A DNA stretch of 35,594 bases from Thermoplasmata archaeon (GCA_021797265.1 JAJZZZ010000002.1:1-35594); one strand, 5' to 3'; positions 16,299 to 25,155 are shown, numbered from the stretch's first letter. The notes: generated from the letters alone by a model not told the origin. Translations and numbers: made by a program.

Positions 16299-17273
16299 AT
16301 GGTTGCTTTAAACCAAAAACAGCATACCATGACACCTGTGCCTGTAGACTCTGAAACCATTGAACTGATTCATACCCTCTTCCCGGGGGAAGAGATTGCT
16401 GAACTCACACAAATATCAGTGGGCTGGAACAGCCATGTTTATATTTTAAACCAGAAGTTTGTCATCAAGATACCAAAAACCAGGAGTGCAATTGAGGGTA
16501 TTGAGAAGGAGATGGCTCTGGCTGAATCATTGAGAAAGCATTTGCCAGTGCAATTGCCAAAGTATGTGTCTAATGCTAAAGTCGGCGACATTTGTGGATT
16601 TGCATACAATCTAATCAAGGGCAAGATGATGACTACAATGTCTCTTTCTGGCGGCGAAAGCCATATTGACCCAACAAAAATCAGTGACAGGAAACTCTAC
16701 AGTTCAATACAGAAGCAACTGGCAGGAATACTATCTTCAATACACAGCATTGAATCGCAACCTGTGACAGAAATTCTTGCCAGATTCGAAAATGAGACGT
16801 GGAGCGAGGCTTATTTAAGGGTTGGAAAGAAATTCGATGCGGCACTCCAAAAGGTTTTTCATGATGAGGGCCTGTTTAACGCCCGGTCTCTGTTGGCAGA
16901 AACCATTGAAAGAATTACTCACTGTGATTTTCAACAGAAGTTTATCCATGGTGATTTTGGCGGTTGGAATATTATTTATGACGAAGACAGAAAAGAAATC
17001 AATGGCATACTGGACTGGGCAGACAGTTGCATAGGTGACCCTGCACTGGACTTCACTGAACTGATATATGACTATGGGGGACATTATGCCAGGGAAGTGC
17101 TGGGATTCTACTTAAAAAACAATGACCCGGCAGATTTTATGGAAAGGGCAAAGCTGTACCTAAGGCTTGAAGGATACCGGGATCTGCACTATGGAGTTGT
17201 AACAAGTTCACCTGAATTCGTGGCTAAAGGCATAAAAAATATAGAAAAAATGTTAAAGGGCCCAGAGGAATGA
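16299..17273 (+). CDS. APH/choline kinase-fold phosphotransferase
   Basis: A 324-residue protein kinase-like small-molecule kinase. Lys57 in KFVIKIPK, the catalytic loop FIHGDFGGWN (His217, Asp219, Asn224) and the metal-binding ILDWADSCIGDPALDF (Asp239) are all in place, so it should be active. The family covers aminoglycoside, choline, homoserine, methylthioribose and thiamine kinases, and the substrate is not readable. It converges on a TPP riboswitch-controlled transporter, so thiamine is one candidate, on weak context only. The start is the ATG at 16299; the in-frame ATG at 16329 is an alternative that drops ten residues. Confidence 0.87.
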   Translation: MVALNQKQHTMTPVPVDSETIELIHTLFPGEEIAELTQISVGWNSHVYILNQKFVIKIPKTRSAIEGIEKEMALAESLRKHLPVQLPKYVSNAKVGDICGFAYNLIKGKMMTTMSLSGGESHIDPTKISDRKLYSSIQKQLAGILSSIHSIESQPVTEILARFENETWSEAYLRVGKKFDAALQKVFHDEGLFNARSLLAETIERITHCDFQQKFIHGDFGGWNIIYDEDRKEINGILDWADSCIGDPALDFTELIYDYGGHYAREVLGFYLKNNDPADFMERAKLYLRLEGYRDLHYGVVTSSPEFVAKGIKNIEKMLKGPEE

Positions 17274-17281
17274 CCGGTTAA

Positions 17282-18529
17282 CTACGCTTTCTTGACCTGA
17301 AAATCGAGGTCGAGGTTCTTTGTTTCAATTCCGGCGAGGAACCAGATAATAGCGCCAATAAGGCCAATTCCCCATAAAACAACATTGCTCAGTATCTGCT
17401 GCTGCAGCGAAAAGTTAGCGAAGAGGTAAATGGTTACCGGATAAGCAGCCATGGGTACCAATCTTACCAGTCCGATGGCCTTTCCCCTGTTTCTTGTGGA
17501 AAAAAGTTCGGGTTCAAGCGTGGTGCGTGAAGCCCAGGCAAATTCACTGAATGCCATATTCAGGAAGAGAAGTGGCACAAATACAAGCAGGTTTTGCAGG
17601 TCATTTACAACCATTAGTATGGCAAGGACTGTAAGGAATCCCCCCGCATAGGCAAAGACAGAGTAGTTCTTCCTTCCTCTTGATATAAGCCTTGCAGCAA
17701 TGGGGCCAGCTATGGAAGAGCCAAGCAGGCCGAAGAAAACCAGTATGTCAACTACGTCAGACCTGAATTCGTAATAAGGGACAATGTAAACCATAAGGCC
17801 AAAAGTCAGATACTGCGATAGGGCGAGGAATGTCAGGACCAGGTAGCTTAAACCGGGGCTAATTTTCCGTGCCGGGCTCTCACCTTGAAAGTCCGTTTCA
17901 AGACCCAGGTCAGAAACCTCTTTCTCAGCTTCCTCTTTCCTGCCCCTGGAGTCAAGCCACCTGTAGGATTCTGGAAGGCTCATCCTTGCATAAACCATGA
18001 TACCGATCAGGAAGATCGATGGGATCAGTATCGCCAATCTCTGAAACAAAAGTGATGAGTTGCTTACGTTGACAAGGATGAGCATGCCTGCAATGAACGT
18101 CCCTCCCACATTGCTGAAATTCATTCCATTTGTGATCAGGGAGCTCATCTTCTTCCTTGGCGTATCCTCAGCAAGAAGGGCAATTGTCGGGATTTCCTCC
18201 CCAGCTATTCCAAATTCCGACAGGGCAATCCCTGCCAGGAGAGTTACTACACTGAAGGAGAAGGAGATTATTGCAATCCCCACTATGTAAAGGGCCATGG
18301 TGAGGATGAAAACCTTCTTTCTTCCTATCCAGTCTGACACAAACCCCATGGACACGTTTCCCAACAGGGCCAGAATAGGGCCAGTGAGAACCAGAAGGAC
18401 TGTGTAGAAGCCAGATATGTTGGCAGTAAATGGCCATGATTGGGAGAGTGGGGCAATGGAAGCCAGAATACCCCACAGGAACATTCCACTGAAAGTGGAC
18501 ATTAAAAGGGATGTTCTCGAACTCCTCAT
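17282..18529 (-). CDS. MFS transporter under TPP riboswitch control, predicted thiamine or thiamine-precursor transporter
   Basis: A 415-residue protein with about 12 membrane helices and the MFS loop signature GFVSDWIGRKKVF after helix 2 (about residues 62-74). A charged central loop lies at about 190-220 (LPESYRWLDSRGRKEEAEKE), resembling the sugar/metabolite-proton symporter branch. A TPP riboswitch precedes the gene on the same strand by about 85 bases, so thiamine pyrophosphate should turn it down; the cargo is then most likely thiamine or its pyrimidine precursor. TPP-regulated MFS genes are known from Thermoplasma relatives. The start is ATG 18529. Confidence 0.88.
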   Translation of the reverse strand: MRSSRTSLLMSTFSGMFLWGILASIAPLSQSWPFTANISGFYTVLLVLTGPILALLGNVSMGFVSDWIGRKKVFILTMALYIVGIAIISFSFSVVTLLAGIALSEFGIAGEEIPTIALLAEDTPRKKMSSLITNGMNFSNVGGTFIAGMLILVNVSNSSLLFQRLAILIPSIFLIGIMVYARMSLPESYRWLDSRGRKEEAEKEVSDLGLETDFQGESPARKISPGLSYLVLTFLALSQYLTFGLMVYIVPYYEFRSDVVDILVFFGLLGSSIAGPIAARLISRGRKNYSVFAYAGGFLTVLAILMVVNDLQNLLVFVPLLFLNMAFSEFAWASRTTLEPELFSTRNRGKAIGLVRLVPMAAYPVTIYLFANFSLQQQILSNVVLWGIGLIGAIIWFLAGIETKNLDLDFQVKKA

Positions 18530-18614
18530 TGCCTGTCCGGCCCCCTGAGAACAATATCATAAACCAATGGCAAGGCAATTTCTTTTGTGTTACACGAAGA
18601 ATATTCTTTCATCT

Positions 18615-18695
18615 CTTCCCTCCGCCAGCATTACCTGGATCAGGTTCCAAGGGTCGACTCACTGTGAGTCCTCTCAGCCATATGGGGCTCCCCGA
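18615..18695 (-). promoter_or_regulatory. TPP riboswitch (THI element)
   Basis: Read on the minus strand it opens with GGGGAGCCCCATA, then GGCTGAGAGG, a small variable hairpin (GACTCACAGTGAGTC), then GACCCTTGGAACCTGATC, and closes with AGGTAATGCTGGCGGAGGGA. These are the conserved pyrimidine- and pyrophosphate-binding arms of the TPP aptamer in the right order. It lies upstream of the MFS gene ending at 17282. A TATA-like tttataa at about 18712-18718 puts the transcript start near the 5' edge of the aptamer. Whether control acts on translation or transcription is not clear. Confidence 0.95.
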
Positions 18696-18782
18696 ACTGG
18701 ATAGCGTTGAATTATAAACCCATAATTAAGGTTTGCTGATTCTCCTCTATGGGAATTGACAAGGTTTGCAGCTCCTACCTTC

Positions 18783-20057
18783 CTAAGTCGAAGATAAGCT
18801 CTTGTAAAGTCTCTTATAATAACGGCTGAAATCGAAGTGGGAATATGACCCGAAGGTATTCCCCCTCTGCAAACCATCCTCGCCCGAGATCCCCTTTCCA
18901 ATAATGTTAGAAAGAACCTTATGGCTGGGGTCATCGATTGAACTGTAATGGAATTCGTGCCCATAAACGGTGTCACCCTTTTTAAAGAGAATGGAATCAG
19001 ATTTTGCTGCTAGTTTAGTGTAACTCAGAGTCAATTTTCCATTTTGCTTCACAGTTCCCGGGAATACTCCGGCCAGGGGATATTTGCCGTCAGAGGTTTC
19101 AATGCTGCTTTCAAGATACATCAATCCCCCACATTCAGCTATTATGGGCACTCCCTGTTCCGAATATTCCGTTGTGGCGGCCCGACTCCTGGTGGCAGAG
19201 GACAGTTCCTTGGCATAAAGTTCCGGATAACCTCCACCGAAGTAAATTAAATCGGGATTCTCTGGAGCCTCATTTTTCAGGGGAGAAAAATAATGCAGTT
19301 CTCCCATTGCCTCAAGTGCAGAAAGGCTTGTTTCATAATAGAAATTAAAAGCCTCATCCTTTGCGATGTAAATATTCAGCTTCTTCCCGCCAAAGCTTTG
19401 ATGAACCAAGGGTTTAGATTCAGGGTATTGAGGCATCTCATCCACAAAATTCATGTCCAGGTAACTTCCCACGTCACTGGCGATCCTCCTTATGTTTTCA
19501 TTATTCACATCAAGGCTTATTCCCAGATGTCTTTCAGGTAATGTATTCCTGGGGTTGTATGGGATCGACCCGATAATCTTTGTCCCATGCTTCAGGAATT
19601 CTCTCTCCACTGAAGCCCTGTGGCTTTCGGAGTGGTAGTTGTTTAAAATCACCCCAATGCAATGTTTGCCCATGAAGCCTTTGGCAATGTAGAATGCCGA
19701 TTCAGCCACTTTGGAAATATCCACCACGAGAATATATGGTATTCCAAGTTTCTCAAAATAATAAGAAGTGCTGAGGTTCGCCTGGTTGCCTGAGTCTTTC
19801 AGACCCATAACCCCCTCTACTACACAGAAACTGTATCCTGCACCGTATCTCCCTATAATGTTCCTGTAATCATTGCCTTGAAGCCACCGGTCTATGCTGA
19901 CAGTTGGTCTGCCCGAAACCATCCTGTGCAACTGGCCATCAATATAATCCGGCCCAATCTTGAATGAAATAGAATTTTCCAGCTTACTTAGAAGCGCCAA
20001 AGTTACCGTGGTCTTCCCGGAACCGGTCATAGGGGCTGTCACACCTAAGATTTTCAT
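18783..20057 (-). CDS. cbiA: Cobyrinate a,c-diamide synthase
   Basis: A 424-residue glutamine-dependent amidotransferase. It converts carboxylates a and c of cobyrinate (or the hydrogenobyrinate equivalent) to amides using ATP and glutamine. The N-terminal dethiobiotin synthetase-like domain has the P-loop APMTGSGKTT (residues 8-17), KIGPDYIDGQLH and VVEGVMGLKD. The C-terminal class I glutaminase domain has YFGGGYPEL, the nucleophile Cys309 in IIAECGGLMYL, and a late His in SYSHFDF. The length is a little short (450 is common) but all motifs are present. It is divergent from btuFCD. Confidence 0.95.
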   Translation of the reverse strand: MKILGVTAPMTGSGKTTVTLALLSKLENSISFKIGPDYIDGQLHRMVSGRPTVSIDRWLQGNDYRNIIGRYGAGYSFCVVEGVMGLKDSGNQANLSTSYYFEKLGIPYILVVDISKVAESAFYIAKGFMGKHCIGVILNNYHSESHRASVEREFLKHGTKIIGSIPYNPRNTLPERHLGISLDVNNENIRRIASDVGSYLDMNFVDEMPQYPESKPLVHQSFGGKKLNIYIAKDEAFNFYYETSLSALEAMGELHYFSPLKNEAPENPDLIYFGGGYPELYAKELSSATRSRAATTEYSEQGVPIIAECGGLMYLESSIETSDGKYPLAGVFPGTVKQNGKLTLSYTKLAAKSDSILFKKGDTVYGHEFHYSSIDDPSHKVLSNIIGKGISGEDGLQRGNTFGSYSHFDFSRYYKRLYKSLSST

Positions 20058-20156
20058 TATGCTTTGAATTTGAGCTTTAATAAAAATTTTCCCGAAGTAC
20101 TCGTCTGGATGGGCAAACTCTGCAATGTTAGCATAACCCCGAACAGTAAGATAAGA

Positions 20157-20198
20157 TTTAATTATGAAGTGTACTTCACAAAACTTAAGTGTACTTCA
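20157..20198 (+). promoter_or_regulatory. btuFCD promoter with two palindromic candidate operator sites
   Basis: A TATA-like tttaatta (20157-20164) is directly followed by TGAAGTGTACTTCA (20165-20178). A near-identical TTAAGTGTACTTCA follows at 20185-20198. Each is an inverted repeat AAGT-GT-ACTT, and the two are 20 bases centre to centre, about two helical turns, so a dimeric regulator could bind both on one DNA face. The second copy covers the expected transcription start. A bound protein should block initiation. A GGAGG ribosome binding site follows at 20203-20207. Confidence 0.6.
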
Positions 20199-20217
20199 AT
20201 ATGGAGGATGATAACAA

Positions 20218-21198
20218 ATGAAAGATGCAACAAAAATAACAGTAGCTGTGTTGATAGCCGTAGTGGTGATAGGTTCAGCGGCTGCCATTTACCATTTTAA
20301 TCCGATAGGTAAACAAAAAGGCACAGTGATTACGGTAAGCACAGGATACAACAGCACCATACCTTTAGACAGAATAGTTTCCCTCGACCCAGCTGCCACA
20401 GCCACCTTATATGCCATTGGAGCTTATTCATCGCTGGTTGGTGGTAATGCATACGATTCCTATCCCCCGAACAGCACAAACAACCTCCCAAATGTCTCAG
20501 ATTACCCAAGTATGGATCTGGAGGCCATCTACAATCTCAGCCCTCAGGCAGTCATCTCTTTCTCCAACTACTCTGGAGGACAAATTTCAGATCTGCTCAA
20601 TGCCGGGATAAGCTACATATTCCTAAATTCAGGATCGGGTTCCAATTTCAACCAGGTGGAGAAACAGAACACTCTGCTTGGGAAAATAACAGGCCATTTG
20701 AACAATGCTTCAAAACTGAACACGTGGATGAATGAATCCCTTTCAGCACTTAATAGCAGTGCTGCATCTGCTTCATCATCAGGTGAGATGTCAGGAATGT
20801 ATTATATGAGCTCATACGGAGGTTTCTGGACAACTGGCAACAATACTTTCATAAATCAATATTTCCAGTATGCGCATATCAGGAACATCGCTTCTCCTTT
20901 CCAGTCCGGATTTTATACCATATCTTCCGGTGAAATCCTTAATGCAAGCCCCAATATTCTGTTCCTAAATAATTATGTGAACGACAGTTCATTGAGTATC
21001 CCGCCCTTCAATGATACACCGGCCGTAAAGGATAACAGGACCTTCACCATACCCAGCAACAGCATATTCGATGAACCTAATTTCAGGGATATCTACGCAA
21101 TCCAGTGGCTCATATATATGGCATACAACAAAACAGTTCAGCTGCCTGCCTTTCCAATTGAACTGCAATATCCCCCTGATCCCATCGTTATAGGATAA
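20218..21198 (+). CDS. btuF: Corrinoid ABC transporter substrate-binding protein
   Basis: A 326-residue periplasmic-binding-like protein of the BtuF/FecB type. Residues 7-25 form one hydrophobic membrane anchor; the rest is outside the cell. The pattern DRIVSLDPAATATLYAIGA, GGNAYDSYP, DLEAIYNLSPQAVIS and the long helix linking two lobes fit type III binding proteins for cobalamin or ferric siderophores. Place in a cobamide gene island makes a corrinoid the likely ligand. It is rich in Asn, Ser and Tyr, with many N-x-S/T sites, as expected for an acidophile surface protein. GGAGG lies 10 bases before the ATG. Four bases separate it from btuC. Confidence 0.88.
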   Translation: MKDATKITVAVLIAVVVIGSAAAIYHFNPIGKQKGTVITVSTGYNSTIPLDRIVSLDPAATATLYAIGAYSSLVGGNAYDSYPPNSTNNLPNVSDYPSMDLEAIYNLSPQAVISFSNYSGGQISDLLNAGISYIFLNSGSGSNFNQVEKQNTLLGKITGHLNNASKLNTWMNESLSALNSSAASASSSGEMSGMYYMSSYGGFWTTGNNTFINQYFQYAHIRNIASPFQSGFYTISSGEILNASPNILFLNNYVNDSSLSIPPFNDTPAVKDNRTFTIPSNSIFDEPNFRDIYAIQWLIYMAYNKTVQLPAFPIELQYPPDPIVIG

Positions 21199-21202
21199 AA
21201 CC

Positions 21203-22270
21203 ATGTTGACGGAGAAAACAACTCGCCTTCACCTGACCGGCAATAGAAGGCCGAAGGCTGCCGGCCTTCTCCTGCTACTATTTCTCCTGGTGGCGGTTGT
21301 TATATTCTCCACATTTATGGGTTCGGTCAGGATTTCGCCTTATGAAGTGCTGCAGATCTACTGGAACCAGATTCCATTTCTGCCTAATGTTGCCTATACT
21401 CATGAAACCATTGCCGCTTATGAGATAATTGTCTTTCTCAGGGAACCAGAAGTTCTGGGCGGATTAGCTGTGGGAGTTTCACTTGGGATTGGAGGGGCAA
21501 CTGTCCAGAGCATATTCAGGAACCCAATCACGGAACCATACATCATTGGCATATCCGGAGGTGCCTCACTGGGTGCTGTTATGTCCATTGTGCTGGGCAT
21601 AACAATTTTTGGGCTCTACACATTGCAGATCTTTTCCTTTGTCTTTTCTCTTTTCGCTGTAGGCCTAATTTATATCTTTTCCATAAAGCAGGGCCATGCC
21701 AGCCCAACTTACCTCCTCCTTACAGGCATAACTATTTCCTTCTTTTTTTCATCCATTGTTGCCCTGCTCCTCTTTTCAAACATTAATTTGCAGGGGGAAG
21801 CATTTTTCTGGCTCATGGGGTCTCTTCAGGCCATTACCTGGAGTTCCTTCTTCCCAGTTCTCGGCATCATCTCGATCAGCTCAATTGTATTGAATGGGAT
21901 GTACAGGGAATTGAATGCCATGCAGTTGGGTGAAACGCATGCCAGGAGCGTTGGCGTGAATGTTGAGAGGACCAAAGCACTCTCCATAACCCTTGTTACC
22001 CTAAGCGTTTCCGCAGCAGTCTCAATCAGCGGCCTCATAGGGTTTGTCGGGCTATTGATGCCACACGTTTCCAGAATTATTTTTGGTGGATCAAACAAGT
22101 ATGTAATACCCGCCTCAGGTTTGCTCGGGGCCATTTTCCTGCTTCTGGCTGACGATATAGCAAGATCTGTGGTTAATGGGGTTGTAATACCAATCGGCAT
22201 AGTTACGGGTATTATTGGGGTGCCCTTTTTCCTCTACATGATGAGGAGGATGGCCAATGGAAGGCTGTAA
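21203..22270 (+). CDS. btuC: Corrinoid ABC transporter permease (FecCD family)
   Basis: A 355-residue integral membrane protein with about 9-10 helices, the size of BtuC/FecCD permeases. Conserved pieces are FLREPEVLGGLAVGVSLG (usually RLPR..ALLVGA), GATVQSIFRNPITEPYIIGI, LLLTGITISFFFSS, WLMGSLQAITW, the coupling helix LGETHARSVGVNVER, and GLIGFVGLLMPHVSR. Two copies form the membrane channel. It starts 4 bases after btuF and overlaps btuD by 14 bases. Confidence 0.93.
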   Translation: MLTEKTTRLHLTGNRRPKAAGLLLLLFLLVAVVIFSTFMGSVRISPYEVLQIYWNQIPFLPNVAYTHETIAAYEIIVFLREPEVLGGLAVGVSLGIGGATVQSIFRNPITEPYIIGISGGASLGAVMSIVLGITIFGLYTLQIFSFVFSLFAVGLIYIFSIKQGHASPTYLLLTGITISFFFSSIVALLLFSNINLQGEAFFWLMGSLQAITWSSFFPVLGIISISSIVLNGMYRELNAMQLGETHARSVGVNVERTKALSITLVTLSVSAAVSISGLIGFVGLLMPHVSRIIFGGSNKYVIPASGLLGAIFLLLADDIARSVVNGVVIPIGIVTGIIGVPFFLYMMRRMANGRL

Positions 22271-23009
22271 AGTTGACCTCATCGATGTTCAATATAAAAG
22301 TGGAGAATTTGAACTCAAGGATATTAATATCAGAATTAAGCCGGGCTCTGTGACCGGCATTATCGGCAAGAATGGATCAGGGAAATCAACGATCCTGAAG
22401 CTGATCCACGGAGACGTCAAACCGGTATCAGGACAGATTAGAGTTGAGGGGAAAGGAATTAAAGGTTATGATGCACTGTCCTTTGCCAGGAAAATGTCAT
22501 TTCTCCAACAGGAGATATACAACCCGCTCAATTTTACAGTGAAGGATGTTATGGAAGTTTCTTCATATGCACGGGGTGAATCCAATGAGGAGCTATGCAA
22601 ACAGTATCTGGAAAACCTTGGTGTCGGCAATCTCCTAAATCATGATTTCAACAGGCTTAGTGGTGGACAAAGACGGCTGGTGACCATTGCAGCAAGCCTC
22701 TATCAGAACGCTGAAATATTGCTGTTCGATGAGCCGACTACCTTTCTTGACATAGACAACCAACATTATGTGCACATGCTTATTGAGAAGTTGAAAAAGG
22801 AAGGAAAAACCATAATTCTTGTTATGCACGAGTTAAATGCAATCAACAGGCTTTGTGATGAAATAATAATGCTTCGCTCGGGGCGGATTGTGGCAGCAGG
22901 CCAGGTTGGAAAGGCCATGACTGCAGGGAACTTGAGCAGAACCTTCGATGTGGCGTTCAGTGAAATTCAATCACCGGATGGAAATATATTCTACAGCCTC
23001 CCCCGTTGA
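22257..23009 (+). CDS. btuD: Corrinoid ABC transporter ATPase
   Basis: A 250-residue ABC ATPase of normal length. Walker A is GKNGSGKST (residues 37-45), the Q-loop follows at FLQQE (about 82-86), the signature LSGGQRR is at 134-140, Walker B LLFDEPTTFLD at 155-165, and the switch His is 191. It powers uptake through BtuC. Its ATG lies inside the btuC end, which links their translation. The 3' end is 25 bases from the convergent cobY gene. Confidence 0.93.
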   Translation: MEGCKVDLIDVQYKSGEFELKDINIRIKPGSVTGIIGKNGSGKSTILKLIHGDVKPVSGQIRVEGKGIKGYDALSFARKMSFLQQEIYNPLNFTVKDVMEVSSYARGESNEELCKQYLENLGVGNLLNHDFNRLSGGQRRLVTIAASLYQNAEILLFDEPTTFLDIDNQHYVHMLIEKLKKEGKTIILVMHELNAINRLCDEIIMLRSGRIVAAGQVGKAMTAGNLSRTFDVAFSEIQSPDGNIFYSLPR

Positions 23010-23034
23010 AGCAATCGGAATGGTGTTTTTGCAT

Positions 23035-23595
23035 TCAAGAAGGCTTTTTTTCCTTAAGAAGAATTGACCTCCTGTAATCTGCTTCTGTGTTTATGTTGAC
23101 CATCCATTCCCCGGAGGAGCCTACCTCGGAATAAGGCAGAGGTTCCATTCCCTTGGGTATCTGATTATAAATAGATATTCCAGTGTGTTTTCCCTGGTTG
23201 AGCAGTTCCACCACACCGCCACCATTGCCGCCGTGGGCCAGCACAAAGCTTTGGAGCTCGTTTACATCAAGAATAACCGTGTCGGCTGGAATAACCAGGA
23301 CAGGTGGTTCACCTATTGAACCCAGGGCCATGGCCAGATCCAGGACATAGTTATTCCCTGAGGTTTCAATTATATCTGAACTCATCAGGCCTAATTTATC
23401 CTTCAGAGGCCCAGAGGAAGATGGGGAGGTGCAGAACAGCATGCCACTGGAAAATGAACCGACCTGGTGGCACAGCAGGTCAATAATGGGCCGCCCTGAT
23501 ATAGGCAGGAGGAACTTAAGCGGATTCCCGATCCTAGTTCCTTTTCCGCCTGCCATGATGAGAGTCTTTACGCCAACAGAAGCCTGTTCTGCCAT
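23035..23595 (-). CDS. cobY: Adenosylcobinamide-phosphate guanylyltransferase (archaeal CobY type)
   Basis: About 186 residues with the nucleotidyltransferase signature LIMAGGKGTRIGNPLK at about 12-27, PISGRPIIDLL, VLVIPADTVIL and WMVNINTEADY at the end. CobY transfers GMP from GTP to adenosylcobinamide phosphate, giving AdoCbi-GDP, and is the archaeal replacement for bacterial CobU. The ATG at 23595 is preferred; a GTG at 23607 in frame adds four residues. The gene sits between btuD (convergent) and an APC permease on the same strand. Confidence 0.92.
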   Translation of the reverse strand: MAEQASVGVKTLIMAGGKGTRIGNPLKFLLPISGRPIIDLLCHQVGSFSSGMLFCTSPSSSGPLKDKLGLMSSDIIETSGNNYVLDLAMALGSIGEPPVLVIPADTVILDVNELQSFVLAHGGNGGGVVELLNQGKHTGISIYNQIPKGMEPLPYSEVGSSGEWMVNINTEADYRRSILLKEKKPS

Positions 23596-23697
23596 CTGAA
23601 TACCCACTGATATGCCATGTATTTGGGTTTCACTTATGTGTATTTGGGTAGCCCTGTGGAACCCCGACTGGATTGTTTCATCTACTAAGTTTGCCCA

Positions 23698-25047
23698 TCA
23701 TTCCGCATTCTCCTGTGAGGCAATGATAACTATGGACTTATAGTGGCCAGGACTGAGCCTAATTGCAATTGTGGCCACAGTGGCAACGGAGATCAGCACC
23801 AGAAATAAGACATTGGTCCACAGTAAGCTGAAACTTGGATCGATTGCCGCGTAGTAGAATGAAACCAGCAGGATGGCCGATGAAATAACCGGCAGCAACA
23901 TCTTAGATAAGCCGCCAGTGGTTTTCTGAACTTTCATTAAAACTACGTTGGTTATTATGTGCACTGTCATGTAAGCGAGGCCGACGGCACCAGCGAGTGC
24001 TGCGAAAGCGTAGAAAAAGTTGTTGGTAAAATAGGAAAGCAACTCTACTGATAAAGCAAGGATCAGAACAAAGAGAAGCAGATGCCTTTCATTCAGCCTA
24101 TTTCTTGCCCAGGAGCCAAGGAGACCCTCTGAAAGCATTCTTGCAAAACCGTTCTTAAGGGCATTCAGATAGGAAATGCTCAGATTGGCAGCACTGATCA
24201 TCGCAAACACTGCGAATATAACAAAAAATAGACTTCCCAGGTGTAACCGGATGTACTCCATCAGGAAATACGGATCTGCAGAATACCTGGCCAGATTGCT
24301 GCTCCCAAGGAAAAACACCAGTGAAAGTGAGGCAAGGATCATTATGATCCCAGAGATAGTATATGCGAGAATCATGCCCCGGGGTATGTTCTTGAGAGGC
24401 TTTTTAACATTATTTGAAAAGAATATGGATGAACCGCTGCCTGAAAATGCAACTATTCCGAAAATCAATCCGAGCCAGATTGAATCTGGATTGTTGAATG
24501 ATCCCGCAAATACGGGAAATCCTGCTGCCGAATGTGAAAAAAACAGACCTGTGGACAATCCAAGGACCAGGAATTCGAGAATTCCTGCAATTATGGTGTA
24601 GCTGAGTGTGAGCTTGAGGCCGCGGGAGACAGCCGCTATGATCAATAAGGTGAAGCCCAGTGATACTCCAAATTCGAACAATGGTGAAACAAGTCCTCCG
24701 CCAAGAACAGCAATTGCAAAATTCCCAATGAAGAGAGAAATGTCAGGCAGAACCATCATAGCATATGCAAGATACACAAAACCCACAAAGATGCCAGCAT
24801 CTTTTCCCAACACCAACCCGGCATAAGCATAGTATCCTCCATTGGTTACAAAACGGCTGGATAACCTGTATAATGTATTCATTGTAGAGTAGCCAAGCAG
24901 AAATGTCATTAGCACAACTATAGGCAGGGCCACTCCTGAATAAATGGCTATGACAGAAAAAATTGCTACAGTGTCCAGCATGGGCCCAATCGATGTGAAT
25001 GATTGCATGATTGGTGCAAGAATGGAGTTTCGCAGTTCTTCAGGCAT
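23698..25047 (-). CDS. APC superfamily amino acid/amine permease
   Basis: A 449-residue membrane protein with about 12 helices. Features of the APC superfamily are the broken first helix region (TSIGPMLDTVAIFSVIAIYSG), SSRFVTNGGYYAYAGLVLGK in helix 2-3, and FGIVAFSGSGSSIFFSNNVKKP plus GMILAYTISGIIMIL around helices 6-7. The substrate is unknown. It lies inside the cobamide gene island, between cobY and cobS, so a role in providing threonine or another precursor is possible but not shown. It is divergent from cobS. Confidence 0.85.
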   Translation of the reverse strand: MPEELRNSILAPIMQSFTSIGPMLDTVAIFSVIAIYSGVALPIVVLMTFLLGYSTMNTLYRLSSRFVTNGGYYAYAGLVLGKDAGIFVGFVYLAYAMMVLPDISLFIGNFAIAVLGGGLVSPLFEFGVSLGFTLLIIAAVSRGLKLTLSYTIIAGILEFLVLGLSTGLFFSHSAAGFPVFAGSFNNPDSIWLGLIFGIVAFSGSGSSIFFSNNVKKPLKNIPRGMILAYTISGIIMILASLSLVFFLGSSNLARYSADPYFLMEYIRLHLGSLFFVIFAVFAMISAANLSISYLNALKNGFARMLSEGLLGSWARNRLNERHLLLFVLILALSVELLSYFTNNFFYAFAALAGAVGLAYMTVHIITNVVLMKVQKTTGGLSKMLLPVISSAILLVSFYYAAIDPSFSLLWTNVLFLVLISVATVATIAIRLSPGHYKSIVIIASQENAE

Positions 25048-25155
25048 TCATAAGGCTGATTGCCACCATCAATTAGTTCTTTCCCATTAAGCCTTCCAGG
25101 CCAATGCTGTTTTGGGATGATGGAATCAGTTGGAGAACATAAGGTTAAACTATGG

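Noticed and set aside
20058..20217. Cobalamin riboswitch upstream of btuFCD
   Set aside because: The region is too short and lacks the conserved B12-box; the palindromes explain it better.
25060..25155. N-terminal extension of cobS
   Set aside because: CobS proteins begin shortly before the LSEALSFFTILP segment; the extension has no resemblance to the family.
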